In this document: positions 41,389-49,221 of the stretch, piece by piece
Position numbering within the stretch: the first letter of the stretch is position 1
Layout of the letters: every line of letters begins with the position of its first letter
Origin: TMP-24 sp046348855
GTDB lineage: Bacteria; Pseudomonadota; Alphaproteobacteria; Rhodobacterales; Rhodobacteraceae
Direction: 5' to 3'
Assembly: GCA_046348855.1 (NCBI GenBank)
Contig: JAXMDK010000005.1
Span: 98,201-162,200 of the forward strand
DNA: 64,000 nucleotides
Made by a program: the position numbers and the translations under genes
Notes under the pieces: model-generated
What the model was told of the DNA's origin: nothing
Seen by the model: only the letters and a program-made list of their open reading frames with translations
Database searches by the model: none

Positions 41389-42741
41389 TTGACCGACTTT
41401 CAATCCCTGGGGGTCGCCCCCCGCATTCTCGAAAACCTGAACGACATGGGCCTGACCCGGCCCACGCCGATCCAGACCGAAGCCATCCCGCACCTGCTGC
41501 AGGGCCGCGACTTGCTGGGTCTGGCCCAGACCGGCACCGGCAAGACCGCGGCCTTCGGCCTGCCGATCCTGTCGAAACTGCTGGAACTCGGCCGCCGACC
41601 CAACCCCAAGACGGTGCGGGCGCTGGTTCTGGCGCCCACCCGCGAACTGGCCACCCAGATCACCGACAACCTGATGGCCTTCGCCAGGGAAACCCCGGTC
41701 CGCACCTTCCGCGTCGTCGGCGGCGCCTCGCTGAACGCGCAGGCCGACCGGCTGGCGCGCGGGGTCGACATCCTGGTCGCCACCCCGGGCCGACTGATCG
41801 ACCTGCTGGAACGCAAGGCGCTGAGCCTGCAGGAGGTCCGCCACCTGGTCCTCGACGAGGCCGACCAGATGCTCGATATCGGCTTCATCCACGCGCTGCG
41901 CCGCATCGCCTCGCTGCTGCCCGCGAACCGCCAGACCATGCTGTTTTCGGCGACCATGCCGAAACTGATCGAGGAACTGGCCCAGACCTACCTGACCGAT
42001 CCGGTGCGGGTGCAGGTCGCCGCCCCCGGCAAGCCGGCCGAAAAGATCGAACAGGGCGTCCATTTCGTCAACCAGGGCGACAAGGCGCGGCTTCTGGCCG
42101 ACTACATGAAGAAGCACCCTGAGGAACTGGCGCTGGTCTTCGGCCGCACCAAGCACGGGTCGGACAAGCTGGCGCGGGTGCTGGAGGGCTGGGGCTTCTC
42201 GGTCGGCGCGATCCACGGCAACAAGAGCCAGAACCAGCGCGAACGGATCCTGCAAAGCTTCCGCACTGGCGAGCTGAAGGTGCTGGTCGCCACCGACGTG
42301 GCCGCCCGCGGCATCGACATTCCCGACGTGCGCCATGTCTACAACTACGACCTGCCGAACGTGCCGGAAAACTACGTCCACCGGATCGGCCGCACCGCGC
42401 GCGCCGGGCGCGACGGGCGGGCCGTGGCCTTCTGTTCGCCGATGGAGATCGCCGAGCTGCGCGACATCGAAAAGACCATGAAGGCGGCGATCCCGGTGAT
42501 CGGCGGCGAGGTCCCATTCGAGCCCGACCATATCCGCGCCCGTAACGCCCGCGAGGGGCTGAAGCCCGCGCAGGGCAAGTCGCAGGGCAAAGGCCGGCCG
42601 CAGGGTCAGAAGCCGGGCGGCCAAAGGCCGGGCAGCGGGGCCGGGCAGAAGCCCAAGGCCGACGGCGCCAAGTTCGCCGCCAACGGCAGCCGCCCGCCGC
42701 GCCGCGCCTCGCGCCGGCCGAAACGCGAACAGGCGGCCTGA
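41389..42741 (+). CDS. rhlE: RhlE-like DEAD-box RNA helicase
   Basis: A 450-residue protein. Q motif FQSLGVAPRILENLNDMGLTRPTPIQTEAIP, Walker A AQTGTGKT (46-53), DEAD (155-158), SAT (FSATMPK), and HRIGRTARAGRDG. The C-terminal tail from about residue 385 is Lys/Arg/Gly/Gln-rich and probably binds RNA. The start is a TTG at 41389 behind an AAGGA site; upstream in-frame sequence shows no similarity. It remodels rRNA or mRNA structures in the cytoplasm. Confidence 0.9.
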   Translation: MTDFQSLGVAPRILENLNDMGLTRPTPIQTEAIPHLLQGRDLLGLAQTGTGKTAAFGLPILSKLLELGRRPNPKTVRALVLAPTRELATQITDNLMAFARETPVRTFRVVGGASLNAQADRLARGVDILVATPGRLIDLLERKALSLQEVRHLVLDEADQMLDIGFIHALRRIASLLPANRQTMLFSATMPKLIEELAQTYLTDPVRVQVAAPGKPAEKIEQGVHFVNQGDKARLLADYMKKHPEELALVFGRTKHGSDKLARVLEGWGFSVGAIHGNKSQNQRERILQSFRTGELKVLVATDVAARGIDIPDVRHVYNYDLPNVPENYVHRIGRTARAGRDGRAVAFCSPMEIAELRDIEKTMKAAIPVIGGEVPFEPDHIRARNAREGLKPAQGKSQGKGRPQGQKPGGQRPGSGAGQKPKADGAKFAANGSRPPRRASRRPKREQAA

Positions 42742-42800
42742 GGCGGGAAGGCCTTGTAAGCGAGGCGCGCCGCAGGACATTCGCGCCGGTCTGACCAGCC

Positions 42801-43040
42801 GTTTCCCGGACCGATCAGGGGACGCCCCAGTGGCGCGTCACCCGGTCCGGTTGGGCGAAGCGCAAGCGCCGCCCAAGATGCCTTACACTATCCCGGACCA
42901 TCGGGCACGGTCAGTGTCCGCCCAGGCGGGTGCAACAGCGCCCGCCGCCCCGTGGGCGGGCGCTGGCCGTGCGCTTGGCGCACGGCTTCCGCGAGCTGGG
43001 TCGGATCGCCTTACGCGCGAGGCACTTGCCTCGCGCTTGA
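42801..43040 (+). repeat. Multi-hairpin intergenic element, copy B
   Basis: Full-length copy. H1 has GGACCG (42808-42813) with CGGTCC (42843-42848). H2 is TTGGGC (42851-42856) with GCCCAA (42871-42876), a compensated change relative to copy A. H3 has GCGCCCGCC (42938-42946) with GGCGGGCGC (42955-42963). H4 has GCCGTGCGC (42966-42974) with GCGCACGGC (42978-42986). H5 is a 10-bp stem at 43015-43036. It fills the gap between the convergent rhlE and nusB genes. Confidence 0.82.
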
Positions 43041-43085
43041 TCAATAACGAAACCTCTCCGGTTCTGTTGGGAGCCTAAGCCGCTC

Positions 43086-43574
43086 TTAGCGCTGAAACGC
43101 CTCGGGCCGGGCCTCGCGCGCCATGTGGTCCAGGACGGCATTGACGAATTTCGCCTCGCGCCCGTCAGGGAAAAAGGCGTGGGCCACGTCGACATATTCG
43201 GTGATGACCACCTTCGGCGGCGTCGCCGGCTGCATCAGTTCGGCCCCGGCGGCGCGGAACAGCGCCCGGATCACCGGGTCGATGCGGTCGATCGGCCATT
43301 TGGCGACCAGCGCCCGGTCGGTCATCTGGTCGATCTTCGCCTGCCAGTTCACCGCCTCTTCGATGATCTGGCGGAACAGATAGGTGTCGCCCTCGGCCAG
43401 TTCCTCGCCCTCGATGCTGGCGCCGAAACGATGGGTCTCGAACTCGCGGCGCACCTTGTCGACGCTCTGGCCCGCCGCCTCCATCTGGAACAGCGCCTGC
43501 ACCGCGTAAAGCCGGGCGGCGGACTTCATCTGCCGCTTTTCCTCGGCGGTGGGCTTGCGCGGCGCATCCGTCAT
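43086..43574 (-). CDS. nusB: Transcription antitermination factor NusB
   Basis: A 162-residue helical protein with the NusB pattern (SAARLYAVQALFQMEAAGQ, WPIDRIDPVIRALFRAAGAEL, VVITEYVDVAHAFFPDGREAKFVNAVLDHMAR). It binds boxA RNA with NusE in rRNA antitermination. Its start overlaps the ribH stop by four bases, the standard alphaproteobacterial ribH-nusB order. Confidence 0.95.
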   Translation of the reverse strand: MTDAPRKPTAEEKRQMKSAARLYAVQALFQMEAAGQSVDKVRREFETHRFGASIEGEELAEGDTYLFRQIIEEAVNWQAKIDQMTDRALVAKWPIDRIDPVIRALFRAAGAELMQPATPPKVVITEYVDVAHAFFPDGREAKFVNAVLDHMAREARPEAFQR

Positions 43575-44128
43575 GCGCGCACCGGGCCTTCGGCGTCGCC
43601 TGCCAGACGAATCTCGCCGCCCTGCGGACGGAAGCCGATACCCTTGACCTGCCCCGCCCAGCGCCGCGACAGCGCGATCAGGTGCAACGCCGCCGCCGCC
43701 GCACCGCCGCCCTTGTTCTGGCCGGCCGGATCGGCGCGCACCACCGCCTGATCGCGGTTTTCCACCGTCAGGATGCCGTTGCCGATGCAGGCGCCCGACA
43801 GGCCGAGCATGGTGATCGCCCGCGAACTGTCGTTGCAGACCGTGTCGTAATGCGTCGTCTCGCCGCGGATCACGCAGCCCAGCGCCACGAACCCGTCATG
43901 GTCGGCCATGCGGAAGGCCATGCCGATGGCGGTCGGCACCTCGAGCGCGCCGGGCACCTCGACCACCTCGACGGTAGCGCCCGCCGCCTTGGCCACGGCC
44001 TTCGCCCCGGCCACCAGATTGTCGGCGATGTCGCGGTAGTAGGGCGCGACGACGATCAGCAGCTTCACCGGCTTGTCGAAGGACGGCAAGGGCAGCGTGT
44101 AGTGGGTTTCGGTCGCGGCCATCGTCAT
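43571..44128 (-). CDS. ribH: 6,7-dimethyl-8-ribityllumazine synthase
   Basis: A 185-residue lumazine synthase. Blocks VAPYYRDIADNLVAGA, VPGALEVPTAI, ALGCVIRGETTHYDTVCNDSSRAI and GNGILTVENRDQA are typical; the His in ETTHYD is the catalytic base. It condenses 3,4-dihydroxy-2-butanone 4-phosphate with the aminopyrimidine. Its ATG overlaps the ribBX stop (ATGA); an ATG two codons later is possible. Confidence 0.95.
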   Translation of the reverse strand: MTMAATETHYTLPLPSFDKPVKLLIVVAPYYRDIADNLVAGAKAVAKAAGATVEVVEVPGALEVPTAIGMAFRMADHDGFVALGCVIRGETTHYDTVCNDSSRAITMLGLSGACIGNGILTVENRDQAVVRADPAGQNKGGGAAAAALHLIALSRRWAGQVKGIGFRPQGGEIRLAGDAEGPVRA

Positions 44129-45219
44129 TCCATCCTGATCGGGCGGGTGCCGGTGATTTCCAGCCCGTAGGCGTCAAGGCCCACGATCTTCGGCGTCCCG
44201 GAATTGGTCAGAAGCTCGATCCGGTGCAGGCCGAGCGCCGCGAGGATCTGCGCGCCGAGCCCGTACTGGCGCAGCTTGTGGGGGTGGGCTTCCTCGTCCA
44301 GTGCCAGCTTCATCTGCGTGTCGCGCAGCAGCACCACCGCACCCCGCCCCTCGGCGCTGATCGCGCGCATGGCGGCCGGCATCTGCCCGGCGTGCGTGGC
44401 GTGCAGGCCCAGCACGTCTTCCAGCGGGTTCAGCGAATGCATGCGCACCAGAACCGGCGCGGGCGTCGAGATGTCGCCCTTGGTCAGGACGATATGTTCG
44501 GCCCCCTGGGTGGCGTCGGCGAAGACCCGCATCATCCAGTCGCCGCCGTGGATCGAGCCGACCGCCCGCTGGGCGATTTCGCGCACCAGGCTGTCATGGC
44601 GCAGGCGATAGGCGATCAGGTCGGAAATGGTGCCGATCTTCAGCTTGTGCTTTTTGGCAAAGCTGACCAGTTCCGGCAGCCGCGCCATGGTGCCGTCCTC
44701 GTTCATGATCTCGCAGATCACGCCGGCCGGGTTCAGGCCCGCCAGACGGCTGACGTCGGTTGCCGCTTCGGTATGGCCGGCGCGGACCAGCACGCCCCCG
44801 TCGCGGGCGCGCAGCGGGAAGATGTGGCCGGGCGTGGCGATGTCGGCCGCGCCCTTCGACGGGTCGATGGCGACCGCGATGGTGCGCGCCCGGTCATGGG
44901 CGGAAATGCCGGTGGTCACCCCTTCGCGCGCCTCGATCGAGATGGTGAAGGCGGTTTCGTGGCGCGAGGAATTCTTGGTCGACATCAGGGGCAGGCCCAA
45001 GGCCTCGACCCGATCGGGCGGCAGCGTCAGGCAGATCAGGCCCCGGCCGTGGGTGGCCATGAAGTTCACCGCCTCGGGCGTGGCCATCTGCGCCGGGATC
45101 ACCAGGTCGCCTTCGTTCTCGCGGTCCTCGTGATCGACGAGGATGAACATGCGGCCATTGCGCGCTTCGTTTATGATGTCTTCGGTCGGCGCAATCGCCC
45201 GTTTCAGATCGTCCGTCAT
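44125..45219 (-). CDS. RibBX: DHBP synthase fused to degenerate GTP cyclohydrolase II
   Basis: A 364-residue protein. Residues 1-205 are an intact RibB (DHEDRENEGDLV, MSTKNSSRHETAF, RAGHTEAATDVSRLAGL) that makes 3,4-dihydroxy-2-butanone 4-phosphate. Residues 210-364 resemble RibA, but at the zinc site the usual three cysteines are replaced by Asn264, Thr275 and Ala277, so GTP cyclohydrolase activity is not expected. This is the RibBX type known in Proteobacteria. A separate active RibA must exist elsewhere in the genome. Confidence 0.9.
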   Translation of the reverse strand: MTDDLKRAIAPTEDIINEARNGRMFILVDHEDRENEGDLVIPAQMATPEAVNFMATHGRGLICLTLPPDRVEALGLPLMSTKNSSRHETAFTISIEAREGVTTGISAHDRARTIAVAIDPSKGAADIATPGHIFPLRARDGGVLVRAGHTEAATDVSRLAGLNPAGVICEIMNEDGTMARLPELVSFAKKHKLKIGTISDLIAYRLRHDSLVREIAQRAVGSIHGGDWMMRVFADATQGAEHIVLTKGDISTPAPVLVRMHSLNPLEDVLGLHATHAGQMPAAMRAISAEGRGAVVLLRDTQMKLALDEEAHPHKLRQYGLGAQILAALGLHRIELLTNSGTPKIVGLDAYGLEITGTRPIRME

Positions 45220-45295
45220 GTCATGCCTGTGGTGCGGAATGGCCCTGCCCGCCCATAGACCAAAGCGCGGTCATTGGCCAGAGGCAGGGGCGGGC

Positions 45296-45853
45296 TCAGG
45301 CAGCGGCAAAATAACGGTCGGCGCCAAGGTAGCCGGCCAGCCGCGCGGCAGCGCACCAACCGCGTTCCAGTTCGTTGTCGCCGATCAGCAGAACGGCATC
45401 GGCCGGCAGCTTGCCCAAGGCCGCGCGGATCGTCGCGCGGGCGATACCGTCAGAGGTCAGAAGGCCAGGCGCAACATGGGCAGCGTCGAGCGGCAGGCCG
45501 CCGGCGCAGACCGCTTCGGGGGTCAGGGGCGGCAGGACCAGCGCAATGCGGCCCGCGCCACCGATGGCGGCGAGCTTCGCCGCCCGTTCGGCAGCCAAGA
45601 CCGGGTGCGCGGCGCTGAGGCCAAGCGCGTTCGACGAAAAGAGGAAGGCCACCAGATCGTGCCCGGTGGTGGCCCGGACGCCGGCGTAGGTGCGGTAGTC
45701 GAGCCCAAGCTCGGCGGCGCGGCGAACACGCGAGCGCACCACCTCGACCGGCAGGTGCGGCAACAACGCGGCGCGCGCCTGCCGCCAGCAATGGCTGCGC
45801 CAGTTCGTCCCGCCGTCCAGCGACGGCCCCCGGTTGTGGCCGATACCGCTCAT
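45296..45853 (-). CDS. Hypothetical protein with N-terminal IGHNRGP motif
   Basis: A 185-residue protein beginning MSGIGHNRGPSLDGGTNWRS. The rest is Ala/Leu-rich (WRQARAALLPHLPVEVVRSR, VRATTGHDLVAFLFSSNAL, ADAVLLIGDNELERGWCAAARLAGYLG) and contains no domain I know. The short IGHNxGP motif occurs at the start of otherwise different alphaproteobacterial proteins. It sits between ribBX and ribE on the same strand and could be cotranscribed. Confidence 0.65.
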   Translation of the reverse strand: MSGIGHNRGPSLDGGTNWRSHCWRQARAALLPHLPVEVVRSRVRRAAELGLDYRTYAGVRATTGHDLVAFLFSSNALGLSAAHPVLAAERAAKLAAIGGAGRIALVLPPLTPEAVCAGGLPLDAAHVAPGLLTSDGIARATIRAALGKLPADAVLLIGDNELERGWCAAARLAGYLGADRYFAAA

Positions 45854-45993
45854 CTTCGCCCTTTCCTGCTGCGGTCAGGCTGGCATGACGTGGCGAAAGC
45901 GGCAAGTTTTGGCGCGTTACGTGCCGATCCTTGCCGCAATTGCTGCATTTTCAGGCAGAATAGCGGGCGGCCTGCCTGGAAACCCCGCAGAGA

Positions 45994-46608
45994 TCACGCC
46001 CCGCCCCATTCCCGCAGCCGCGCCACATAGCGGGCCAGGGTGTCGATCTCGATATTCACCGGATCGCCGACCTGCGCCCGGCCCCAGGTGGTCGCCAGCT
46101 TGGTATGGGGGATGATGTTGACGCCGAACTCGGCCCCGTTCACCTCGTTCACGGTCAGCGAGGTGCCGTTCAGCGCCACCGAACCCTTGGGCGCGATGAA
46201 GCCGGCCAGCGCCGCCGGCGCGCGGAAGGTGAAGCGGGTCGAATCCCCTTCGTCGCGCATCGCCACGATCTCGGCCACCCCGTCGATATGGCCCGAAACG
46301 ATGTGGCCGCCCAGCTCGTCGCCGACCTTCAGCGCGCGTTCCAGGTTCAGCCGCCGGCCCGGGGCCCAGCCCACGCGGTTCGAGCCGATGTTGGTCTTGG
46401 CGATGCTTTCGGCCGATATCTGCACGTCGAACCAGTTGCGCGGTTCGGTTCCGGTGGCGATCACCGTCAGGCAGCAGCCGTCGCAGGCGATCGAGGCGCC
46501 GATGTCGATGCCGGCCGCCGGATAGGCGGTGGCGATCCGCGCCTTCAGGTCACCCTGACGTTCCAGCGCGATGACCTCGCCTATGTCGGTGACAATGCCG
46601 GTGAACAT
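45994..46608 (-). CDS. ribE: Riboflavin synthase, alpha subunit
   Basis: A 204-residue trimeric riboflavin synthase with two lumazine-binding repeats: MFTGIVTDIGEV... with SIACDGCCLTVI, and GGHIVSGHIDGVAEI with GSVALNGTSLTVNEV. It converts two lumazines to riboflavin plus a pyrimidine that is recycled to RibH. Same strand as ribD, ribBX and ribH, but separated from ribD by the capsule genes. No FMN riboswitch was seen upstream. Confidence 0.95.
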   Translation of the reverse strand: MFTGIVTDIGEVIALERQGDLKARIATAYPAAGIDIGASIACDGCCLTVIATGTEPRNWFDVQISAESIAKTNIGSNRVGWAPGRRLNLERALKVGDELGGHIVSGHIDGVAEIVAMRDEGDSTRFTFRAPAALAGFIAPKGSVALNGTSLTVNEVNGAEFGVNIIPHTKLATTWGRAQVGDPVNIEIDTLARYVARLREWGGA

Positions 46609-46727
46609 GGGCTATCCTTTCCGTGTCGGCCCGCGCGGGGCCGCGCATAGACCGATTTCTTGCCACCCAAGTCAAGCCGAACCGGCAGAGATGTTCAAGC
46701 CGGGCGGTTTCCATCGTGCCGGACGCC

Positions 46728-48020
46728 ATGACCATCACCCCCGCCAGGCCCCGCGCCTTCCTGCTGCTTCAGGGGCCGCACGGGCCGTTCTTTTCGCAGT
46801 TGGGCCACATGCTCTCGCAGACCGGCGCGCGGGTCTGGCGGGTGGGCTTCAACCGTGGCGACGAACAATTCTGGCGCGGCCCCGGCTATATTGCCGACGA
46901 CGGCCGCCCCGAGGACTGGCCCGACCGCTGCGCGGGCCTGATCGACCGGCTGGCGATCACCGATCTGGTGCTTTACGGCGACAGCCGCCCGATCCATGCG
47001 CAGGCGATCCGCCTGGCCCGCGCCCGCGGCCTGACCGTCCATGTGTTCGAGGAAGGCTACCTGCGCCCCTACTGGGTCAGCTACGAACGCGGCGGATCGA
47101 ACGGCCATTCGCGGCTGATGGACCTGACGCTCGCCGACATGCGCCGGGCGCTGGCCCTGCCGGGGGCCGAGCTGCCGCTGGCCCCCGCCCATTGGGGCGA
47201 CATGCGCGAACACATGTTCTACGGCGCGCTTTACCATTTCTTCGTCATGGCGCTGAACGGCCGCTACCGCGACTTTCGCCCGCACCGCAACATCTCGGTG
47301 GTGCGCGAATTCCGCCTGCACCTGCGCCGCTTCCTGATGCTGCCCCTGCACCGGCTGGAACGCGGCATCGTCAGCCGCCATATCCAGAACGGCGGCTTTC
47401 CCTATCACCTGGTCCTGTTGCAACTGGAACATGACGCGAGCTTCCGCAGCCATTCCGACCTGGGGTCGATGGCCGAGTTCGTCGCGCTCTGCCTCGACGG
47501 CTTCGCCCGGGGGGCGCCCGGCCATCATCACCTGGTGTTCAAGGCCCATCCGCTGGAGGACGGGCGCATCCCGCTGCGCCGGCTGATCCGTGACGGCGCA
47601 GCCGAACGGGGGCTGGGCGCGCGGGTCCATTTCGTGCGGGGCGGCAAGCTTTCGGGCCTGCTGAATGCGGCGCGTTCGGCCGTCACCGTCAATTCGACCG
47701 CCGCCCAGCAGGCGCTGTGGCGGGGGCTGCCGCTGAAGATCTTCGGCCGCGCCGTCTATGGCAAGCCCGAGTTCGTGTCGCCCCAGCCGCTGGCCGAATT
47801 CTTTGCCGCGCCCCGCCGGCCCGACCTGACCGCCTACCGCGACTACCGGCATTTCCTGCTGGAGACCTCGCAGGTGCCGGGCGGATTCTATTCGGCGCGC
47901 GGGCGGCGGCAACTGTTGCGGCAGGTGGTCGACATGATGCTGGACGCCCGCGATCCTTACGACGCGCTTTTGCACGGCACAGCGGCACCGCGGCAACAGT
48001 TGTTCGCGGTTTCCGGCTGA
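46728..48020 (+). CDS. kpsS: Capsule polysaccharide glycosyltransferase KpsS
   Basis: A 430-residue protein with the KpsS/LipB pattern (FLLLQGPHGPFFSQLGHMLSQTGARVWRVGFN, LVLYGDSRPIHAQAI, VFEEGYLRPYWVSYERGG, TVNSTAAQQALWRGLPLKIFG). KpsS adds the first Kdo of the poly-Kdo linker on lyso-phosphatidylglycerol in group 2 capsule assembly. The start at 46728 was chosen as the first ATG before PARPRAFLLLQG; a GTG 12 nt upstream is possible. First of three capsule genes. Confidence 0.88.
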   Translation: MTITPARPRAFLLLQGPHGPFFSQLGHMLSQTGARVWRVGFNRGDEQFWRGPGYIADDGRPEDWPDRCAGLIDRLAITDLVLYGDSRPIHAQAIRLARARGLTVHVFEEGYLRPYWVSYERGGSNGHSRLMDLTLADMRRALALPGAELPLAPAHWGDMREHMFYGALYHFFVMALNGRYRDFRPHRNISVVREFRLHLRRFLMLPLHRLERGIVSRHIQNGGFPYHLVLLQLEHDASFRSHSDLGSMAEFVALCLDGFARGAPGHHHLVFKAHPLEDGRIPLRRLIRDGAAERGLGARVHFVRGGKLSGLLNAARSAVTVNSTAAQQALWRGLPLKIFGRAVYGKPEFVSPQPLAEFFAAPRRPDLTAYRDYRHFLLETSQVPGGFYSARGRRQLLRQVVDMMLDARDPYDALLHGTAAPRQQLFAVSG

Positions 48021-48084
48021 GTCTGTTCAGGGCCGGGCTCCTTCGCTATTTTTCGGCGAAAAGCCAGCAGCCAGGGGCAGCGTC

Positions 48085-49221
48085 GTGATCATCGTCGGCA
48101 ATAAATGGGCCAGGTCCCTGGTCCTACTGTCGCTTGTGGCGGCAATGGGTTCCTGCGGGCTGCCCCGGTCGGGCCCCACCAAGAAGGAACTGCTGGCCAG
48201 TTCCGTCCAGCACAATGGCGATACGTTCATCGTTCCGGTCACGCACAACGTGGCGATGATCGCCTCGAAAAGCGTGCCGATCGGCTTTGGCGACAGCTTC
48301 CGCAAGGCGGGGCTGGTCGGGTCGGACGCGATCCATGCCGGCGACAAGCTGGCGCTGCGCATCTGGGAAAACGTGGACCAGGGGCTGATGGCCAACAAGG
48401 GCGCCCCGGTCACACCCTTGACCGACATCCAGGTCGATGGCGAAGGCTTCATCTTCGTGCCCTATGCCGGGCGGGTGAAGGCAGCCGGCAATTCGCCCGA
48501 AGAACTGCGGCGAATCATCACCGAGAAACTGGCCGAACAGACCCCCGATCCCCAGGTCGAGGTGGTGCGCGGCGCCGGCGACGGCTCGACCGTTTCGGTG
48601 ACCGGCGACATCGGCGCGCAGGGCGTCTATCCGATCGAACGGCCGACCCGGTCGCTGTCGGCGATGATTGCGCGGGCCGGCGGCGTGGCGGTCGATCCGC
48701 AGGTCGCCCAGGTGACGGTGACGCGCGGGGCCAGGTCGGGCACGGCGCGGCTGAAGGACATCTACCAAAACCCGGCGATGGACATCGCCCTGCGCCCCGG
48801 CGACATCATCCTGGTGCAGGCCGATCCGCGCAGCTACACCTCGCTTGGCGCGCTTGGCGCCCAGACGCGGGTCAAGTTCACCTCGGCCAGCCTGACCGCC
48901 GTCGAAGCATTGGCCCAGGTCGGCGGCCTGCAGACCAACTTCGCCGATCCGACCGGCGTGTTCGTCATGCGCGACGAACGGGCCGACGTGGCCAACGCCA
49001 TCCTCGGGCGCGGCGACCTGAAGGGCACCCAGCGCGTCGCCTATGTGCTGAACCTGACCGAACCGGACGGACTGTTCAACGCCCGCGACTTCCAGATCCG
49101 CGACGGCGACACGCTCTATGTGACCGAAGCGCCCTACGTCCAGTGGCAGAAGACCCTTGCGGTGCTGACCGGCGCCACGGCCACGGCCAATTCGCTGAAC
49201 TCGGCCGCCACCGGCAAGTGA
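48085..49221 (+). CDS. Wza/KpsD-like polysaccharide export lipoprotein
   Basis: A 378-residue outer-membrane export protein. A GTG start is followed by a lipoprotein signal (SLVLLSLVAAMGSC, acylated Cys24). The poly-export domain begins at HAGDKLALRIWENVD and includes VDGEGFIFVPYAGRVKAAG, followed by SLBB-type segments (VSVTGDIGAQGVYPIERPTRSLSAMIARAGGV). It probably forms the exit channel for the capsule. Between kpsS and kpsC; GTGA overlap with kpsC. Confidence 0.88.
   Translation: MIIVGNKWARSLVLLSLVAAMGSCGLPRSGPTKKELLASSVQHNGDTFIVPVTHNVAMIASKSVPIGFGDSFRKAGLVGSDAIHAGDKLALRIWENVDQGLMANKGAPVTPLTDIQVDGEGFIFVPYAGRVKAAGNSPEELRRIITEKLAEQTPDPQVEVVRGAGDGSTVSVTGDIGAQGVYPIERPTRSLSAMIARAGGVAVDPQVAQVTVTRGARSGTARLKDIYQNPAMDIALRPGDIILVQADPRSYTSLGALGAQTRVKFTSASLTAVEALAQVGGLQTNFADPTGVFVMRDERADVANAILGRGDLKGTQRVAYVLNLTEPDGLFNARDFQIRDGDTLYVTEAPYVQWQKTLAVLTGATATANSLNSAATGK

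Noticed and set aside
37372..42780. A very long minus-strand open frame opposite pyc and rhlE
   Set aside because: It mirrors the GC-rich third positions of two certain genes, has no recognisable domain, and crosses the intergenic repeat. The plus-strand genes explain the region. The same applies to the long antisense frames opposite pepF, kpsC and the glutamine synthetase-like gene.
46609..46727. FMN riboswitch upstream of riboflavin genes
   Set aside because: I looked ahead of ribE, ribBX and ribD for the conserved RFN core segments and found none; the gaps are short and GC-rich.
48105..49217. Open frame running through the exporter gene into kpsC
   Set aside because: Only the part from 49218 has KpsC similarity. 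The upstream part is an out-of-frame reading of the exporter gene. The GTGA overlap gives the real kpsC start.
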